In this document: in pieces, positions 24,101 to 36,000 of the stretch
How the letters are laid out: the number at the start of each line of letters is the position of its first letter
Numbering within the stretch: the first letter of the stretch is position 1
Origin: Amoebophrya sp. A120
Taxonomy: Eukaryota; Sar; Dinophyceae; Syndiniales; Amoebophryaceae
DNA: 64,000 nucleotides
Reading direction: 5' to 3'
NCBI GenBank assembly: GCA_905178155.1
Contig: CAJINV010000012.1
Location: 1-64,000, forward strand
Program-made: the position numbers and the translations under genes
Notes under the pieces: generated by a model
Databases searched by the model: none
The model's input: the letters and a program-made list of their open reading frames with translations, nothing else
Told to the model about the DNA's origin: nothing

Positions 24101-27100
24101 CAGCACGACAAAATCGAAAAGCTGATGTTGGGTCAAAGACCCGAGGGCGGTCCAGATCTGCGTCCCGGAAGAAGAAGAAAAAGGGCCTTGTCATCAAACC
24201 CTCCTCCAGTGCGAAACAAATAGCGAGCAGCAGAAGTAGAAGCAAAACTTCTTCTAAAACAAGAACTTATTCCTCCGGCGCATTACACACGCATCACCAA
24301 GGCGGTTCGGATTGGTTTGAGAATCATGCAAATCTACTTCGGGAGCTGTATCCTGAGTAAAAACGTACCCACACCAGAGTCAGGATAGGGATTTTGCAAC
24401 ACAAACCTAGGAGTTTTGTGAGTCACGCATGACAAGTTGCACTCTGCAGTGTAGTGCAGGTTAGCACGTCCAGCCGCATCACAGATTCATCTGCTCATCC
24501 TGTTCACAGCATCACAAATTCCAAAACACGATTGGAAATGGCTCTCATGGGAGTGCGCGTTACAAGTCTTCCTGTCTTGCAAATCTGCATTACAACTCTG
24601 GTGTGGGTACGCTTTTCCTCAGGATAGGCTGCTCCGAAAGTTCAAGATCACCGGTGTTGTGCCCTCAGAAAGCCGGCCTATGAACTGCAAAAGTATCGTA
24701 CTAGTAGTAATTGCAATACAAATTAGCTCAGCATGACAAATGGAGTTTGTCATGCTGTTTTGCCTTGGGATGAAGATTTGTAATGCATGATTGTGATTTT
24801 TACTACGAGTGCGATACTTTTGCACGGGATACGGCCCTTCATCGTGCAACTTCCGGAGGCGGTTTCGGTAGAGGGAAAGTTTTTTGATGAAAAAACGAGC
24901 GGTGTAGTAGGAGTTGCTGATATTGCACCAACGCCAACGTCCTCTACATCTGCGTCCTCTTGTGCTACGGGAGGACGTGCTGCTACCCCTGCTCCGCCAG
25001 TCCTCGGTAAAGGAAAAGGGGGCGGCGCAACACTGATCGAAAATAAAACTACGCTTGATCATCCTGCGACTTCATTTTGCAGTGGCGGAAAGGGATCCGG
25101 GAAGGGATCCTCCTCAGCTGTGTTGCGAAAAGGGAAGGGACCGAGTACTTGTGCTGCTGCGAGCAGCTACCAAAATTTCGTGATGGCGGCGCAACAGAAA
25201 GAGTGGCAAGAAATTCAGGAAGTAGTGCAATCGGTCACCCCGCCGGCCCCCGCGGCGTCTTCTTCATCGTCTTGTCAAAGTCGAATCCGAAGCAGCAGCT
25301 TGGGGAAGAAGGGAAAAGGTGGCTCTTTCCAGTACGACAACTCGAAAACAAACACCGGAAAAGGCAAACTCCTCGCAACACTTCTTGCTGCGTCAAACAC
25401 TTCTGGCGCTGGTCGGAATAAAGGGAAAAACTGCAACATGGTGGATGGCGCAGCTGGCTCATCGGCCGATCCAATTTTGAATGCGCACGGGCGAAGTTAC
25501 AGTGGGGGTGTTTGCAGCGGCGGTCCACCAGGAGCCCCGCAGCGTTTTCTAGACCACAATCATACAACGGGAAATGACGAGGACTCAGAGTTGTGCAGTG
25601 ACGAGGAGCAGGAGGAAATTCCAAACCTTCTCCAACCCACCACTCGTCTTCTTTCCTCAACACCGGATCATCTTCAGGATTCCCACAGCGACCCCGATAA
25701 TTTGGTTTTGGATCTGTCATGCGAGGACAAAGCTGCGCACCAAGTAGACCACGAACCGGAACAGCCGAAGATGAAGGTGATCACCTCAACGCGGTTTCAG
25801 CCTTCCTTCCTTCGTGCCCGGATGATCCTATGGGAGCGTCAGGATCGAAATCGGTAAAGTTGAAAAACAAAAATTTGTGATGCATAAAACCGATACCAGT
25901 TGGAAGCCCAATTTCCAAGCGGCGCATGACAAATTTTGGCACCATCTGAATCCAGTTTGTCACGCTGTTTGGGGAAAGAAGGCGTCTTTTGTCATGCTAC
26001 TGTAGCAGCTCTATCGCAGACCCCAAACAGGCTAACAGTCGGCCTCACTTGCCATCCGTGCAAGAGAGGCGCCCCATGCCCTGCAATTTATGCATGAGAA
26101 GTCGTTTCAACTTTGTCGATTTCGATCGAGCCACCTCCATAGATCCGGGGGATTGGGTACGCGGACTCGCGGGTGTTGGACGAGAAGGGGTTGCTTATCA
26201 AATGCAAATATGTCTGGGTCTGGACTAAACTTGTGATGCTAAAATGTGGATGATGGAAACAGTTCCGAATGCAATCCAGCATGACAACTTTTCAGAACGC
26301 TTTCTCATAGGCAATCCGCATGTTGAGAAGCCGGGTTTTTGCATGTACAAAAGAGGCTGCGACTTTTGTTGGTTATGCAATAGTACAGATTTTCTAGGTA
26401 TGGAAAGCTAGCATTACAAGTTCCAACCATCCAGACCCCGACACATTTGCAATCCATATTGCTGTGGTTCGACTTACTCCGTGGCATGATCGACGTGAGG
26501 ATCAAAGCACCCCTTTTGGAAAAAATCGATCCGTTTTACGAGCGGTTTTTGGCCAAGGGGATTGAGATCTACGACTTTAGCCACCACACCAGCGTGGATT
26601 TCGACGCGCAGACCTTTGAGCCAGCGTACCGATTGGCGGAAATGACCCTGAGGTTGCCGAAGTTTGACGTCGTTGACACAGACACTTCTTCATGTGGAAA
26701 AGTAAAAGCGCCTTTGTCTCAGTCTCGACGACCAGAAGATGACGACGACTCCTCTGCGGAGGACGACCAACGAGGACAGTGTGACGATGCGCTGCAGACG
26801 AGTAGATCACCTTCGTCATCTCGGTCAGTGTCTTTAACCAACTCGTCCCGCTCCTATTCACCGTCCCAGTCCGCCTCACCGGCCCTGTTGATGCGACGCG
26901 CAGAACAACACTCGCGAGTTGGGGAAAGAAGCAGCATCAAAGGCTCGACGACTCTATCGAGGACTAGAAGAACTTCTAGGCGCAAGCTTAGGCGGCGTGG
27001 CACCAGCAGAGGATCTTCATCTTCTAAGCGTGGACATCATCATCAAGCGGACTTGTTCGAAGGCGACACGCGAGTGGATGTTGAGCAGCTGCCCCTTGTC

Positions 27101-28774
27101 ATAGCGACGTCACCAGGACAAGGGTCGAGGTCTTTTGCGGTGGTCCAGCAGTGTGATGAACATGATTGTGATTCTCCTTCGCATCATCAAACCGAAACCG
27201 TCACCGGCCTCGTCAACTCCCTGGAAGCGCAGATCGAAGATTCCATCCTCTGTGCCTTCGGCTTATGACAGTGCACAACTCTCCCTCTCCCTTATTTGCA
27301 TGGCATGAGCAGCAATACAAACGCCAGCACTCCAACTCCTAGAGCCTGCGCATGACAAGTTCACTGGGCGATAGAAGTAGTGCTGTTTGGCCTCTCGAAA
27401 TTTGTCATGCAAACAGTGCCACAGGGCAGCATTTGAATTTGCGGCTTTGCATGACAAATGAGGAGGACGGAATAGTTTACGAGGGGACGCCCAGCCCTTA
27501 GCCTTCCAACATGACAAATGAGGGGGAGGGGGAGTTGTGCACTCTCATACGGCTCCCCGCACCTCCAGGTCCGGGAAGACGAGAGGGTCTGGAAGACGCC
27601 GAAAATCGAGAAACGGTTTCAACGGTGGGCTTTGCTAGTTGGTGCGGCGGTGTTTACCACGTCTGCTGTTGGTAATGGTAAGACTGGTGGAACTGGAACG
27701 AGTGGGGCTGGAGGTGGAGCTACAACTACAGCAATAACGCACTACGCGGGCTCACCATCAAGTACTACATCAACTCCACTTGAAATTACTTGGGAGAAAG
27801 CGAAGCAGCTGTTTGGCTATTTGCAGTTCGGTTTGCTCTTCTTCTTCGATGACCTCCCCGCGTTTCTGACCAGAGTGGACCAAAACCACAGAGGCCGTCG
27901 CGGCGGAACTGGAACTGGAGATCGTGCGACAGGAGCATCAAATAAGCAATCCATTGTTTTCCAGGCGAAGGACTACATTGAGAACGTGGTAAAAGTGAAG
28001 GCGGCAAGAAGGGTGAATGGGAATAAAAAGGAATTGGACGAGATTCTGCGGAAGTTGGACCCGCACGCCCTCACTTCCCACGCGAACGTCTTCACGTTCT
28101 TGCAACCAGTGGCGGCGTATAGGGAGTTTCATAACTTTTTTGGAATCTTCGCAGAAGTCGTATCTTTTGCATCAACCACTCTTCAGTACAACTTTTCTAT
28201 GTAGTTTACAATTGAAGATCATGTTCACGACACGATCTATCGCGCGTAGACGCAGTCAACATCCCACATTTAGAACTAGAACTACCAAAATTGGCAAACA
28301 CAATCAACATCAACAGGTCCACCCTGAAGGCGCACAGATCGGGGCGGCTCTACCGTCAGGCCTTGAACCGCTACCACCACGTCATTGACCCGGCGGTGGG
28401 GGTCTTGAAAAACTTATGGCGTTCTCAAACGTTACATTTTCAACTGTTACATGGATTTGTCATGCAAAAGTGCCTTCAGCCGGCAGATGATCGAGCTGCT
28501 TCGCATGACAAATGTCGGAAGGGATAAACAGCATCTAAATCTGCGCCAATCTTGTAATGCAAAAGGCGCAATCTTCCTCCTTTCACTTTTGCCAGTCTTG
28601 CATGACAAATTCATGTAACAGTTGAGAATGTAACAGTTGAGAACGCCATAAAACTGGGCGGAAGTTTGCGACTACATGGCCGAAAAGGGGATTGCGAAGT
28701 CGGCTTTTCAAAGAAAACAGCTGTACGATGTGGAGTTTGATTTGGTGAAAGTGATCGGAGGACGAGCAGGCTGA
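21193..28774 (+). CDS. very large multi-exon protein, function not recognised
   Basis: Seven introners and at least two ordinary introns split this gene. One is GTATAC...TATCAG (22005-22173). Another lies between about 28155 and 28313, with limits unsure. Frame arithmetic from the ATG at 21193 across the first seven interruptions agrees with the exon at 27550-28155. The last exon ends VKVIGGRAG at the TGA 28772. The protein (over 1,900 aa) alternates conserved-looking helical blocks (LRQLVREHYTF; WSDLLFVYQSRFFFSYFR; LWFDLLRGMID; KAKQLFGYLQFGLLFFFDD; WAEVCDYMAEKGIAK) with long Ser-rich, acidic and RS/KKKK linkers. The blocks remind me of large vesicle-tethering subunits, but this is only an impression. 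The start is uncertain, because the frame is open to 21085. Confidence 0.65.
21581..21856. mobile_element. introner, family F2
   Basis: Element of 276 bp, TATCGAGTGCAAATATGTC...TTTGCACTTGATA, TSD ATTCG/ACTCG (4 of 5). Excision joins GDLEF to GVKNIFAL. Confidence 0.88.
24349..24626. mobile_element. introner, family F8
   Basis: Element of 278 bp with TIR TATCCTGAGTAAAAACG / CGCTTTTCCTCAGGATA and an inner ACCCACACCAGAGT repeat. TSD AGCTG/GGCTG (4 of 5). Excision joins NLLREL to LRKFKITG. Confidence 0.9.
24679..24831. mobile_element. introner, family F1
   Basis: Element of 153 bp, TATGAACTGCAAAAG...TTTTGCACGGGATA, perfect TSD CGGCC. Excision joins VPSESR to PFIVQLPE. With this TSD no splice register can give GT-AG. 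Confidence 0.93.
25829..26141. mobile_element. introner, family F7
   Basis: Element of 313 bp, TATGGGAGCGTCAGGATCG...CCACCTCCATA, perfect TSD GATCC. Excision joins FLRARMI to RGIGYADSRVL. Confidence 0.92.
26196..26458. mobile_element. introner, family F2
   Basis: Element of 263 bp, TATCAAATGCAAATATG...CACATTTGCAATCCATA, perfect TSD TTGCT. Excision joins LDEKG to LLWFDLLRG. Confidence 0.92.
27264..27549. mobile_element. introner, family F6 (only copy in window)
   Basis: Element of 286 bp with long TIRs (TATGACAGTGCACAACTC / GAGTTGTGCACTCTCATA), perfect TSD CGGCT. Excision joins ILCAFG to SPHLQVRED. Confidence 0.92.
28415..28650. mobile_element. introner, family F4
   Basis: Element of 236 bp, TATGGCGTTCTCAAACG...GTTGAGAACGCCATA, perfect TSD AAACT. 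Excision joins VGVLKN to WAEVCDY and fixes the last exon. Confidence 0.92.
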
Positions 28775-31392
28775 AGTGCACTGGAAGCGGCTTTGAGAAT
28801 ACAGTAGCTTCATGGGCTCGATGAACGTACAAAAAGAATCTTCAGTACGAAGAGAATATAAATGTCTAATTTGAGACGCTCTTTCAGGCTGAAGAAACTT
28901 ATTAAAAGCTCTAGCTCATCAGAGAATACAAAAAGTAGACAGGTGGAGCCCAGCGAAAATACACATCGTATGTAGTTGGAACTCGCGGTCGCGTACCGTA
29001 GCTCCGTTTGTGCTAATACAAGACACGTCGAGCGCTTTGCAAGTTTTTAGACTGGTGTGGAATGCAAAATCATCATCAAGTAAGTGCATGTAGAAAAGAA
29101 TGCGCGACGGAGATCAAACCGAAGTCTGTTGCTTCTGTGTTGGCGTAGAGGGATGCCGCGCTGGCCCTGACCCGGTACATCGGAAGACTGCTGGACGATT
29201 CGAAGACCCGAAGCGGTGCCATTCGGGAGGCCTCCGCCGCTGCCCGTGCTTGGGTGCTCTTGAACCTGCCGCGCGTCGCGCAGCCGGGTGCTGGTCCTGA
29301 CGCCCGGGGCCTTGCCGCGCGGGCCCCGCTTGATCAGTGGCCCCAGTGTGTCGAAGCGGGTTCTATTGGTGGAGGCGGGATAGAGCTCCGCGCCCTGGCG
29401 GAGGGCCGTCGTTTTTCTCCGTTGTTTTCTTGGGGGGTTGGGCAAAATTATCGGCGGTCCTGCCGGCCCCGCTTCGTGCCTAGCCTTCCGCACCCCCGAA
29501 GTAGGGACGCGAGCGCCCAAAAGTGGCAGCGCCTTCGTGCCGCGCCACCAGTTAGCCGGCACTAATGGCGCCCCCGTCCGCGGCCGTGCGCGACCCACTG
29601 GGCCCCTACGCGTACAAAAAGAAACGCCGGGGCGCGGCGGATGGCCGGCTGGCACATGGCAAGGCAGGCGGGAGGGGAGGAGAGCGGGCGGGGGGAGAGG
29701 GCCCAGCAAATGCCGTCGCTGCATTCTGCGCGCCGCTTTGGCTGTGGGCCGGCGATGCCCACTATTGGGGCTCCGCCGCTTGCGCCGAGCCAGCGAGCAC
29801 CCCAGGCGCGCGCCATTTGCGCCGTGTTTCTATTCCGGCCGGCGGGCCGCCCCTTTGCAGCAAGGCGGAAAAGTACGCGCAAAGATGCCGGCGGTTGGCA
29901 AAATTTTTGCCAGGGCCCGGCGTTGTGTGCGTTTCGGCGCGTATTCTATCTTTGCGCCCGGGGCCCGCGCGTCGGCAGCCTTCAGGGAGTTGGAAGAGCG
30001 CAAGGACTTGGGGGGCCGAATTGGGCCCGATTCGGCCGGGCGGGCGCGTGCCGCCCGGCCGGGCGCATATTGCTGTGGCGCATAGATAGGAGGGGGGCAA
30101 GCCTCTCGCGGGTGGCCGTGCGTTGCTTCGTTCTTTTGCTGGTACGCAGACGCCGCCGCCATTACCCGACGCCGGCCGGCCCCATGCATTGAGCAACCTT
30201 GTGACGCCCGCCCTGCTTGGTGGTTTCCCCAATATGGCGGCGCGGCCGCAGAAAATCGCGGAGGCCGCCCGCGAATTCCGCAGCCCCGACAGCGTATCGC
30301 CCTAGGTGCCCCAATTGGGGCAAGAAGAGAAGAAAGGGGGCAAAAGGTTGAAGGAGAAGGGGCCCAGCGTGCGCCGGGTCAGCATGCACGCCTGCCAGCA
30401 ACCGCCCCCCCGGCCCGGCTGGGCAGGGCTCGGGCTACGCATTCCAGCGGGGGCCCACCGCGGCGCGCGGGCGGCCGTGCGCCGAGAAGCACCAGACGGG
30501 TCTACGAATCAACCCAACCGAAGCGGGGCCGCACAACTCGGAGCGCCCGCGTCCGACCCGCGCCGATGGATGGCGCTACTTACTGCCTGGGCGAAAATAC
30601 GGCCCCGGGGGAATGTTCCAAGATTCCCGGCCCGCGGCCCGGGGCAGTGTGGGCCGCTCGCCGTTGCATTTTCCTGAGAGAGGCCGCAGGCCGAGCCCCC
30701 GCCCGCGCGCCCGCCAGGGTGCCGGCGCCGGTTTGTCTGGGCGGCGCCTCCCAGGGTTTGGCGCAAGATGTTGCTTTCCGAAAACAACAACCCGCCCAGG
30801 GTTGCATCAAAGCGAAAACTTCGCTGTGATGCAACACGGCCGCGGCACCCGACAGGCGCCCTCGTGCCAGTCTGGCGCGAACGGATCGACTTCTTTGCCC
30901 CGACCTGGCGCGGAAGTGGCCGCCATTACCTCCGTGTGCGAACGCTGGGCCGCATGTGCGCCCGCGGCTTTCATTTTCTTACAGAAATTGAGATGCCTCC
31001 GCGCCCGAGCGAAGTTGGCTTGTGGCAACATTATTGGACGACGATGGGATAATTGGTTGCGGAGCCGTGTGCTCGTGTTCAGGTGAAGGCGTAGTCTTTC
31101 TAAGAATTATTCTCACGACCATATCGCTATCTCGGCAGGACAAATGGCCCTGGCTTTCCGTATGATCAACGTTACTCAATAGCTGTAGGGCTGCTGACCG
31201 CTAGTGGGGACAAGTAAAGGAGCTGCAGCAGAGAACTCAGAAATAAATTCGAGCGCTGATCTTCTATACTTTACCTACTTTTTTTTGTCTTATGTGAAAA
31301 TACTCATCACGCGCACAATCAGGCCCAAGCTCCGTTTCTACTAGAACAACGACTACAAAAACACTCAAGCTAAGAAACGCGACAAGCTAAAG
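28775..31392. other. intergenic, mainly GC-rich island B (about 29,100-31,060)
   Basis: Flanks are of ordinary composition. The inner ~2 kb is dominated by GGCCC, GCGCGCC and CCGGCC words. At least three frames per strand stay open for 100-220 codons at once, as expected from stop-poor DNA. No domain or start context favours any of them. A TTTTTAGACTGG near the left edge resembles the F11 terminus, but I found no matching right end. Confidence 0.6.
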
Positions 31393-32277
31393 ATGTCGTC
31401 CGACAACATGAAAACGATCTTCGAGTCACGTTTCACTATCGCAAACACCTCTTTGCATTCCGTCGTAGCCTTCCACCAAAATGACGTCGTCGCGGCGTTT
31501 CCGCAACTCGCCCCACCCCTCACGCCGGTGGAATTCGAACCTCCCCTCGTGCACAAAATGGAAGAAAACGCTCTGTTGAAGTTCACGCTCTGGATCGGTT
31601 ACTGTCTCCTCCCCGTGCGCTGGGTGGCGAGGCATTTCGAAGTTTCGGAGAACGGGTTCACGGACGAGGTGGTGAGAGGGCCCGTGAAATACTGGAGACA
31701 CCGGCACGCGTTTCGGGTGGTGGATAAAGTTGGTAGCGGACAGCGGGGAGATCCGTCAGTTCCAATTGCTCCTTCATCCGCACGCGCATCACAAATCGTG
31801 GAAGTGCACGACAAGATTGAGTACGAGCATTTTCTATGAAATGTAAAGATGTCTGGGTCTGGTGGAAGAATGCAACTTGTGATGCTGAATTTGCATTCCA
31901 GAAAAATCTGTATTGCATGAGCAGCAAAGGGAATGCAATTTTTGCTACGCGGAGAGGGCATTTGTCATGCGGAATAGGCATCGCGAAGCCCTCAAAAAAC
32001 CTGCGTTGCTAGGGCATGCATCACAGACATCATGGCCAATGCAAAACATGCATGACAGGTCTCAGAATCTTCCAGACCCAGACACTTTTACACTTGATAT
32101 TTTCCGTTGCTCTCCTACGAGGGAATTGTGGGAAGGTTGCTGATCAACAGAGTGAGCCTGTTCATGCTGTTCAAGTGGCGCGGGTATGCGACGAGACGGG
32201 CGATTTTAGACGTTGAAGGAGATATTCACCACGGAAATGAATCAGCACTGGAGAAGCCGTTGCTTGCGAAGAAGTGA
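31393..32277 (+). CDS. SRPBCC (START/polyketide-cyclase-like) ligand-binding protein
   Basis: Exons 31393-31834 and 32105-32277 are split by one introner, giving 204 codons. The layout is the small SRPBCC fold: an N-terminal strand (ESRFTIANTSLHSVVAFH), the conserved W-RHRHAFRVVDK strand, then IVEVHDKIEYEHF / PLLSYEGIVGRLLINR and the C-terminal helix LFMLFKWRGYATRRAIL. The W-x-H-x-H-x-F, D-x-I-x-Y and terminal F-x-x-R pattern matches the hypothetical SRPBCC proteins of this superfamily, which bind hydrophobic ligands in a cavity. The ligand cannot be deduced. The ATG context (aagATGt) is good. The stop is TGA at 32275. Confidence 0.75.
31835..32099. mobile_element. introner, family F2, in the SRPBCC gene
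   Basis: Element of 265 bp, TATGAAATGTAAAGATGTC...TTTTACACTTGATA, perfect TSD TTTTC. Excision joins IEYEHF to PLLSYEG, restoring the conserved SRPBCC block. Confidence 0.93.
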
Positions 32278-33044
32278 TTTGGAATTGGATCTGTGCCGCG
32301 AAGGCTGTGATGTCGGATAAAAAGCTTAAGTGTGCGTACTCCGCTGCTGCAGGATGATGATCAATTTGATTCTTCATTATTTCTTCGACCTCCGCAGGAT
32401 CATATGGACAGGTTCATTCACAGGTGAGAAAGAACGGAAGTGATGAGCTTGAGCGTTCATCTCGAATTTGAACTTATCTTGGGATCCGAGGTGGTGAAGA
32501 TCTTGATATTAGACCACAAGCACAACAACTGAAGACCAAGATGACTCCAATGAACATTTGGTTTTGGATGAGTGCCAAGTTTCAACAACAACTTCTCCTA
32601 AGGACCTCGACTAAGACCCGACGACCGCCACTGACGCAAAGACTTTGTCAGGAAAAACGGGAAGAAGTGTTCGCTTTTTCGCTGATCTAGAGTAGATCTT
32701 TCTCTTCATTTGCGCACTAGTCATGTAGTTTCGTGCTCTCCTTCCAGTATTTACGGCTTCTACTTCCCTCTATATTTTTCTGTCGTAAAAATATTTTTAC
32801 CGTTCCTGGCTTTGGCAACTCGTCAGACAATCGGTTTTTTGTAGTAAGTAATAACATATCGCTCGCTACTTCCGCTGCGCGAGGACACGGGCCGCCGCGA
32901 GCAGCACTTGAAGAGGGAACAAAGCCAGCTCATAGTAAAACCCAGCTCCTCGTCGACCACATGCCACCTGGCCACATAACTAAGCAGAAGGAGCTCCGCC
33001 ACCTGCAGCTGCAACCCACGCTCACAACTTCCCCAGTAAATAAA

Positions 33045-36000
33045 ATGTCGTCCTCCTCGAGCACGAGTCGTTTTGATAGCGGCGACAAAGCCTGCTCACC
33101 GTGCGCAGCGACCATGGACACAAGAACGACAGGCAGAGTAAACACTACACCCGCCAAACAAACTAGATCAACAACACCAAGAAAAATAAGAAAAGCGCCC
33201 TCAGCTGGTGCAGCTACATCTTCTCCCACTAGTACCCGAAAGAAACTCCTGACGACAGCGGCCGGACTTTTTTTCTCCACCACGGCAGGCACAACCGCCG
33301 CCCCGGCGAAAGCACCTGGTGCGGGTCCAACGGAGGGAATCAACAGCCGCATTCTGATGATTCCAGACATTCACGGCGACTACGAATTGATGCAGCAAGC
33401 GCTGAGCTTCGTCTACCCAATAGACAAAGACCACGATCAGTTGATATTTACTTAGACCAGAAAATCGGAAGAAGTACATACTTTTTCGCGCACCCGCTTG
33501 CATGACGGGCCGCTATCGTTTCGCTTCGGGGGCGGCGGGGTGCCCCGACAGTACACCCGGCCCGAGGGCCTCGCTGCGCCATGCAGCGGCTCGGGCGTTG
33601 TGGCTTGCCAAAGAGAACCGGGGCGGCCTCCCGACCTCGAAGCCCGCCAGGAGCGAGAAACGCCGCCCCACCAAGCGGCCTCCCCGCGAGCCCGTCCCGG
33701 TCGGGCCGGTGCGGCGCCGCCATGTTTTTTGCCGGATGCGCATGGGCCTGCTCGCCGTACCGGAGGGGCCGGCCCTCGAAGCAGTAGGGCGCGCGCCCCT
33801 GAGGTGGGGCCTGCTTCGGCCCCAACAGCAGCCGCCCCACAATTGGGGGGCCGGGAAGGGGGGCCCGGAAGGCGCGCGGGCCCCCCCTTCTGGAGGGGGG
33901 GTAAAAAGGGGGCCGAATTGGCCCAATTCTGCCGCCTTTTTTAGGGGGGGGCAAAAAATGGCCTTCCCCCGCTACTACAGGGGGGGGGCAAAATGGCCCA
34001 GAAGCGGGCACATTTTACCCCCCCTCAAAAAGGGGGGCGAATTGGGCCAATTCGGCCCCCCTTTTCCCCCCCCCTCCGGAAGGGGGAGGCGCGCGTGCCT
34101 CTTGGGGGGCCTGCAGTTCACCCGCCGGCCGGGGCCCCGGAAGGGAAAAGGCGCGCCAGGCCGCGGCCAAAGCAAGAGCTTTTCCGTGCCCGGAAGGGCT
34201 TCGCGTTGGGGCCCCGGGATGCGCGCCGCGTCGGTTGTGTGTCCCCGACGTGGGCCCAGCTCGGGGGCGGGTGGCGGGGTGTTGGCTGCGTGCCGTCGCC
34301 TTCCTATCTACGCCAAGCCGACCCGCCCCGGCCCCGGCCGCGCAGCCGCAATGCCGGGGGCTAATTTTTCCGGGATAAAACAACCCGGAACGCGGTCGCG
34401 CCTTCGCACCCCCCAACCTCATTCAGGCCGCGACCCCCATTGCAACGGGATACGCAAAAAAACATGTACTTCTTCCGATTTTCTGGTCTAATTTACCGGG
34501 GATTTCGTCGACCGCGGACCGCAACCGCGGGAGTGCTACGAATTATCGCAAGTTTTAGCGGATAACTACAACGTAACCAGGCTAACGGGTAACCACGAGT
34601 GGGTCACGATACAGGGGGTCGGGCAGTACTGCACGAGATTTTTTTGTTGTTTTGCTTTATTTAATGGAGGCAACGTAAAACACTGTGATTTGCGTAAATT
34701 GATAAATTTGAATTTCATTCTTGCTACTTCTCGTTCGGGTTTGGCACGACAAATTCATATTGAACTCAGATGTTGATTACAAGCAAACCAATACCAGACA
34801 CGACCCATTTGCCATGTACGTTCCTGAAGAAGATTTGAAGAGCTTTGGAACCTGGCCAGAGAGATATGACAGCCTCAGGTTGGAAATCCTCAAAGTGCAA
34901 ATAATTTGTAATGCAAAAAAACGACTCCAGTTGAAGCGCCATTTGTAGTCGGCGCATGACAAATTTCCTGGGCCCTTAAAGCATGTCTGTCATGCAGGTT
35001 AAGGCAAAGGGCTGCGCTTCTGTCGTGCTAAGCAGCACTCCAATTCTTGACCCCTAGCAGGACAATAGTCGGCCTTTATTGTGTCCTCTGCAAAACAGTC
35101 TTTTTGAGTCGTATTTCATGCATCACAAATCATTTCCAATTTGAGGATTTCCATTCTGAGGCTTTCATAAGAGACAGCACGCTTTTTCAAAGGACGGGCA
35201 TTTCGGCAAAATGATTCGCCGCAAGTTCGATGTGATAGCGGTATAGAATAAAGTTCTGCTTCTAGAACCCTTGTGGTAACTTTTGCTACGCACTTCTCTT
35301 GCTTGGTTAGACTCATGATTACGTTTCTCGCACTACGTTCATCATCTCTGCATCACAAAAATCACGCTGAAAATAAAACACCAGCTTCTCGGCATCGACT
35401 CCGACCCGATGAGCAAAACTCTATTTGTGCACGCCGGGATAAGCATCCGAACGATGCAGCAATGGGGCACCGTCGAGGCAATCAAAAAAGCGGGCCGGGA
35501 GATGCTCCAGAGTGACTACCTGGACACTGTTTTGCTCAACGAAATTTTGCAAACGCGGCATCTCGCGCAAGGCCCGGACAGCCGCGTGTGCATGGAGGTG
35601 AGACAAATTTTGAAGGTTGCGAAGGCGGAAAGGCTTGTCGTTGGGCACACGTATGCATGGCAAATATGTCTGGGTCCTCTGGAAAGAACTTGGGGTTGTG
35701 ATGCTGGTTTGAGAGGAAAGACAGGATCGGCACCTCATGTGGTTGCCAAGTATGACAAATTTTGGCGATGTTGCCACGGTGTTGTCGAATCTGCATGACA
35801 AACTTGGCTTTTGCATGACAAAAAAGTGGGGCTACTTTTGGGGACCCCGCATGACAACCTACGTGAGAGTCAAATGTTAGCGGTGCATGCCAAACCATGA
35901 AAATTTTTCCAGACTACCCAGACATATTTGCAATGCATACCACGCCAACGCCGCTGATCGGTGGGCAGCCGGGGGAACCGATCGTGAAGTACTTCTACAG

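Noticed and set aside
23430-24245. 271-codon minus-strand frame
   Set aside because: Shadow of the large plus-strand gene. It is Ser/Phe-rich from antisense of acidic and Lys-rich codons.
29100-31060. Frames of 100-225 codons in GC-rich island B
   Set aside because: Stop codons are rare in such GC-rich DNA. Overlapping frames on both strands, no motifs, Pro/Arg/Ala/Gly composition only.
33502-34491. 329-codon frame inside the 1,040-bp element as a transposase
   Set aside because: No catalytic motif or conserved block. It spans homopolymer runs and the TIR, and its composition follows the island's base bias.
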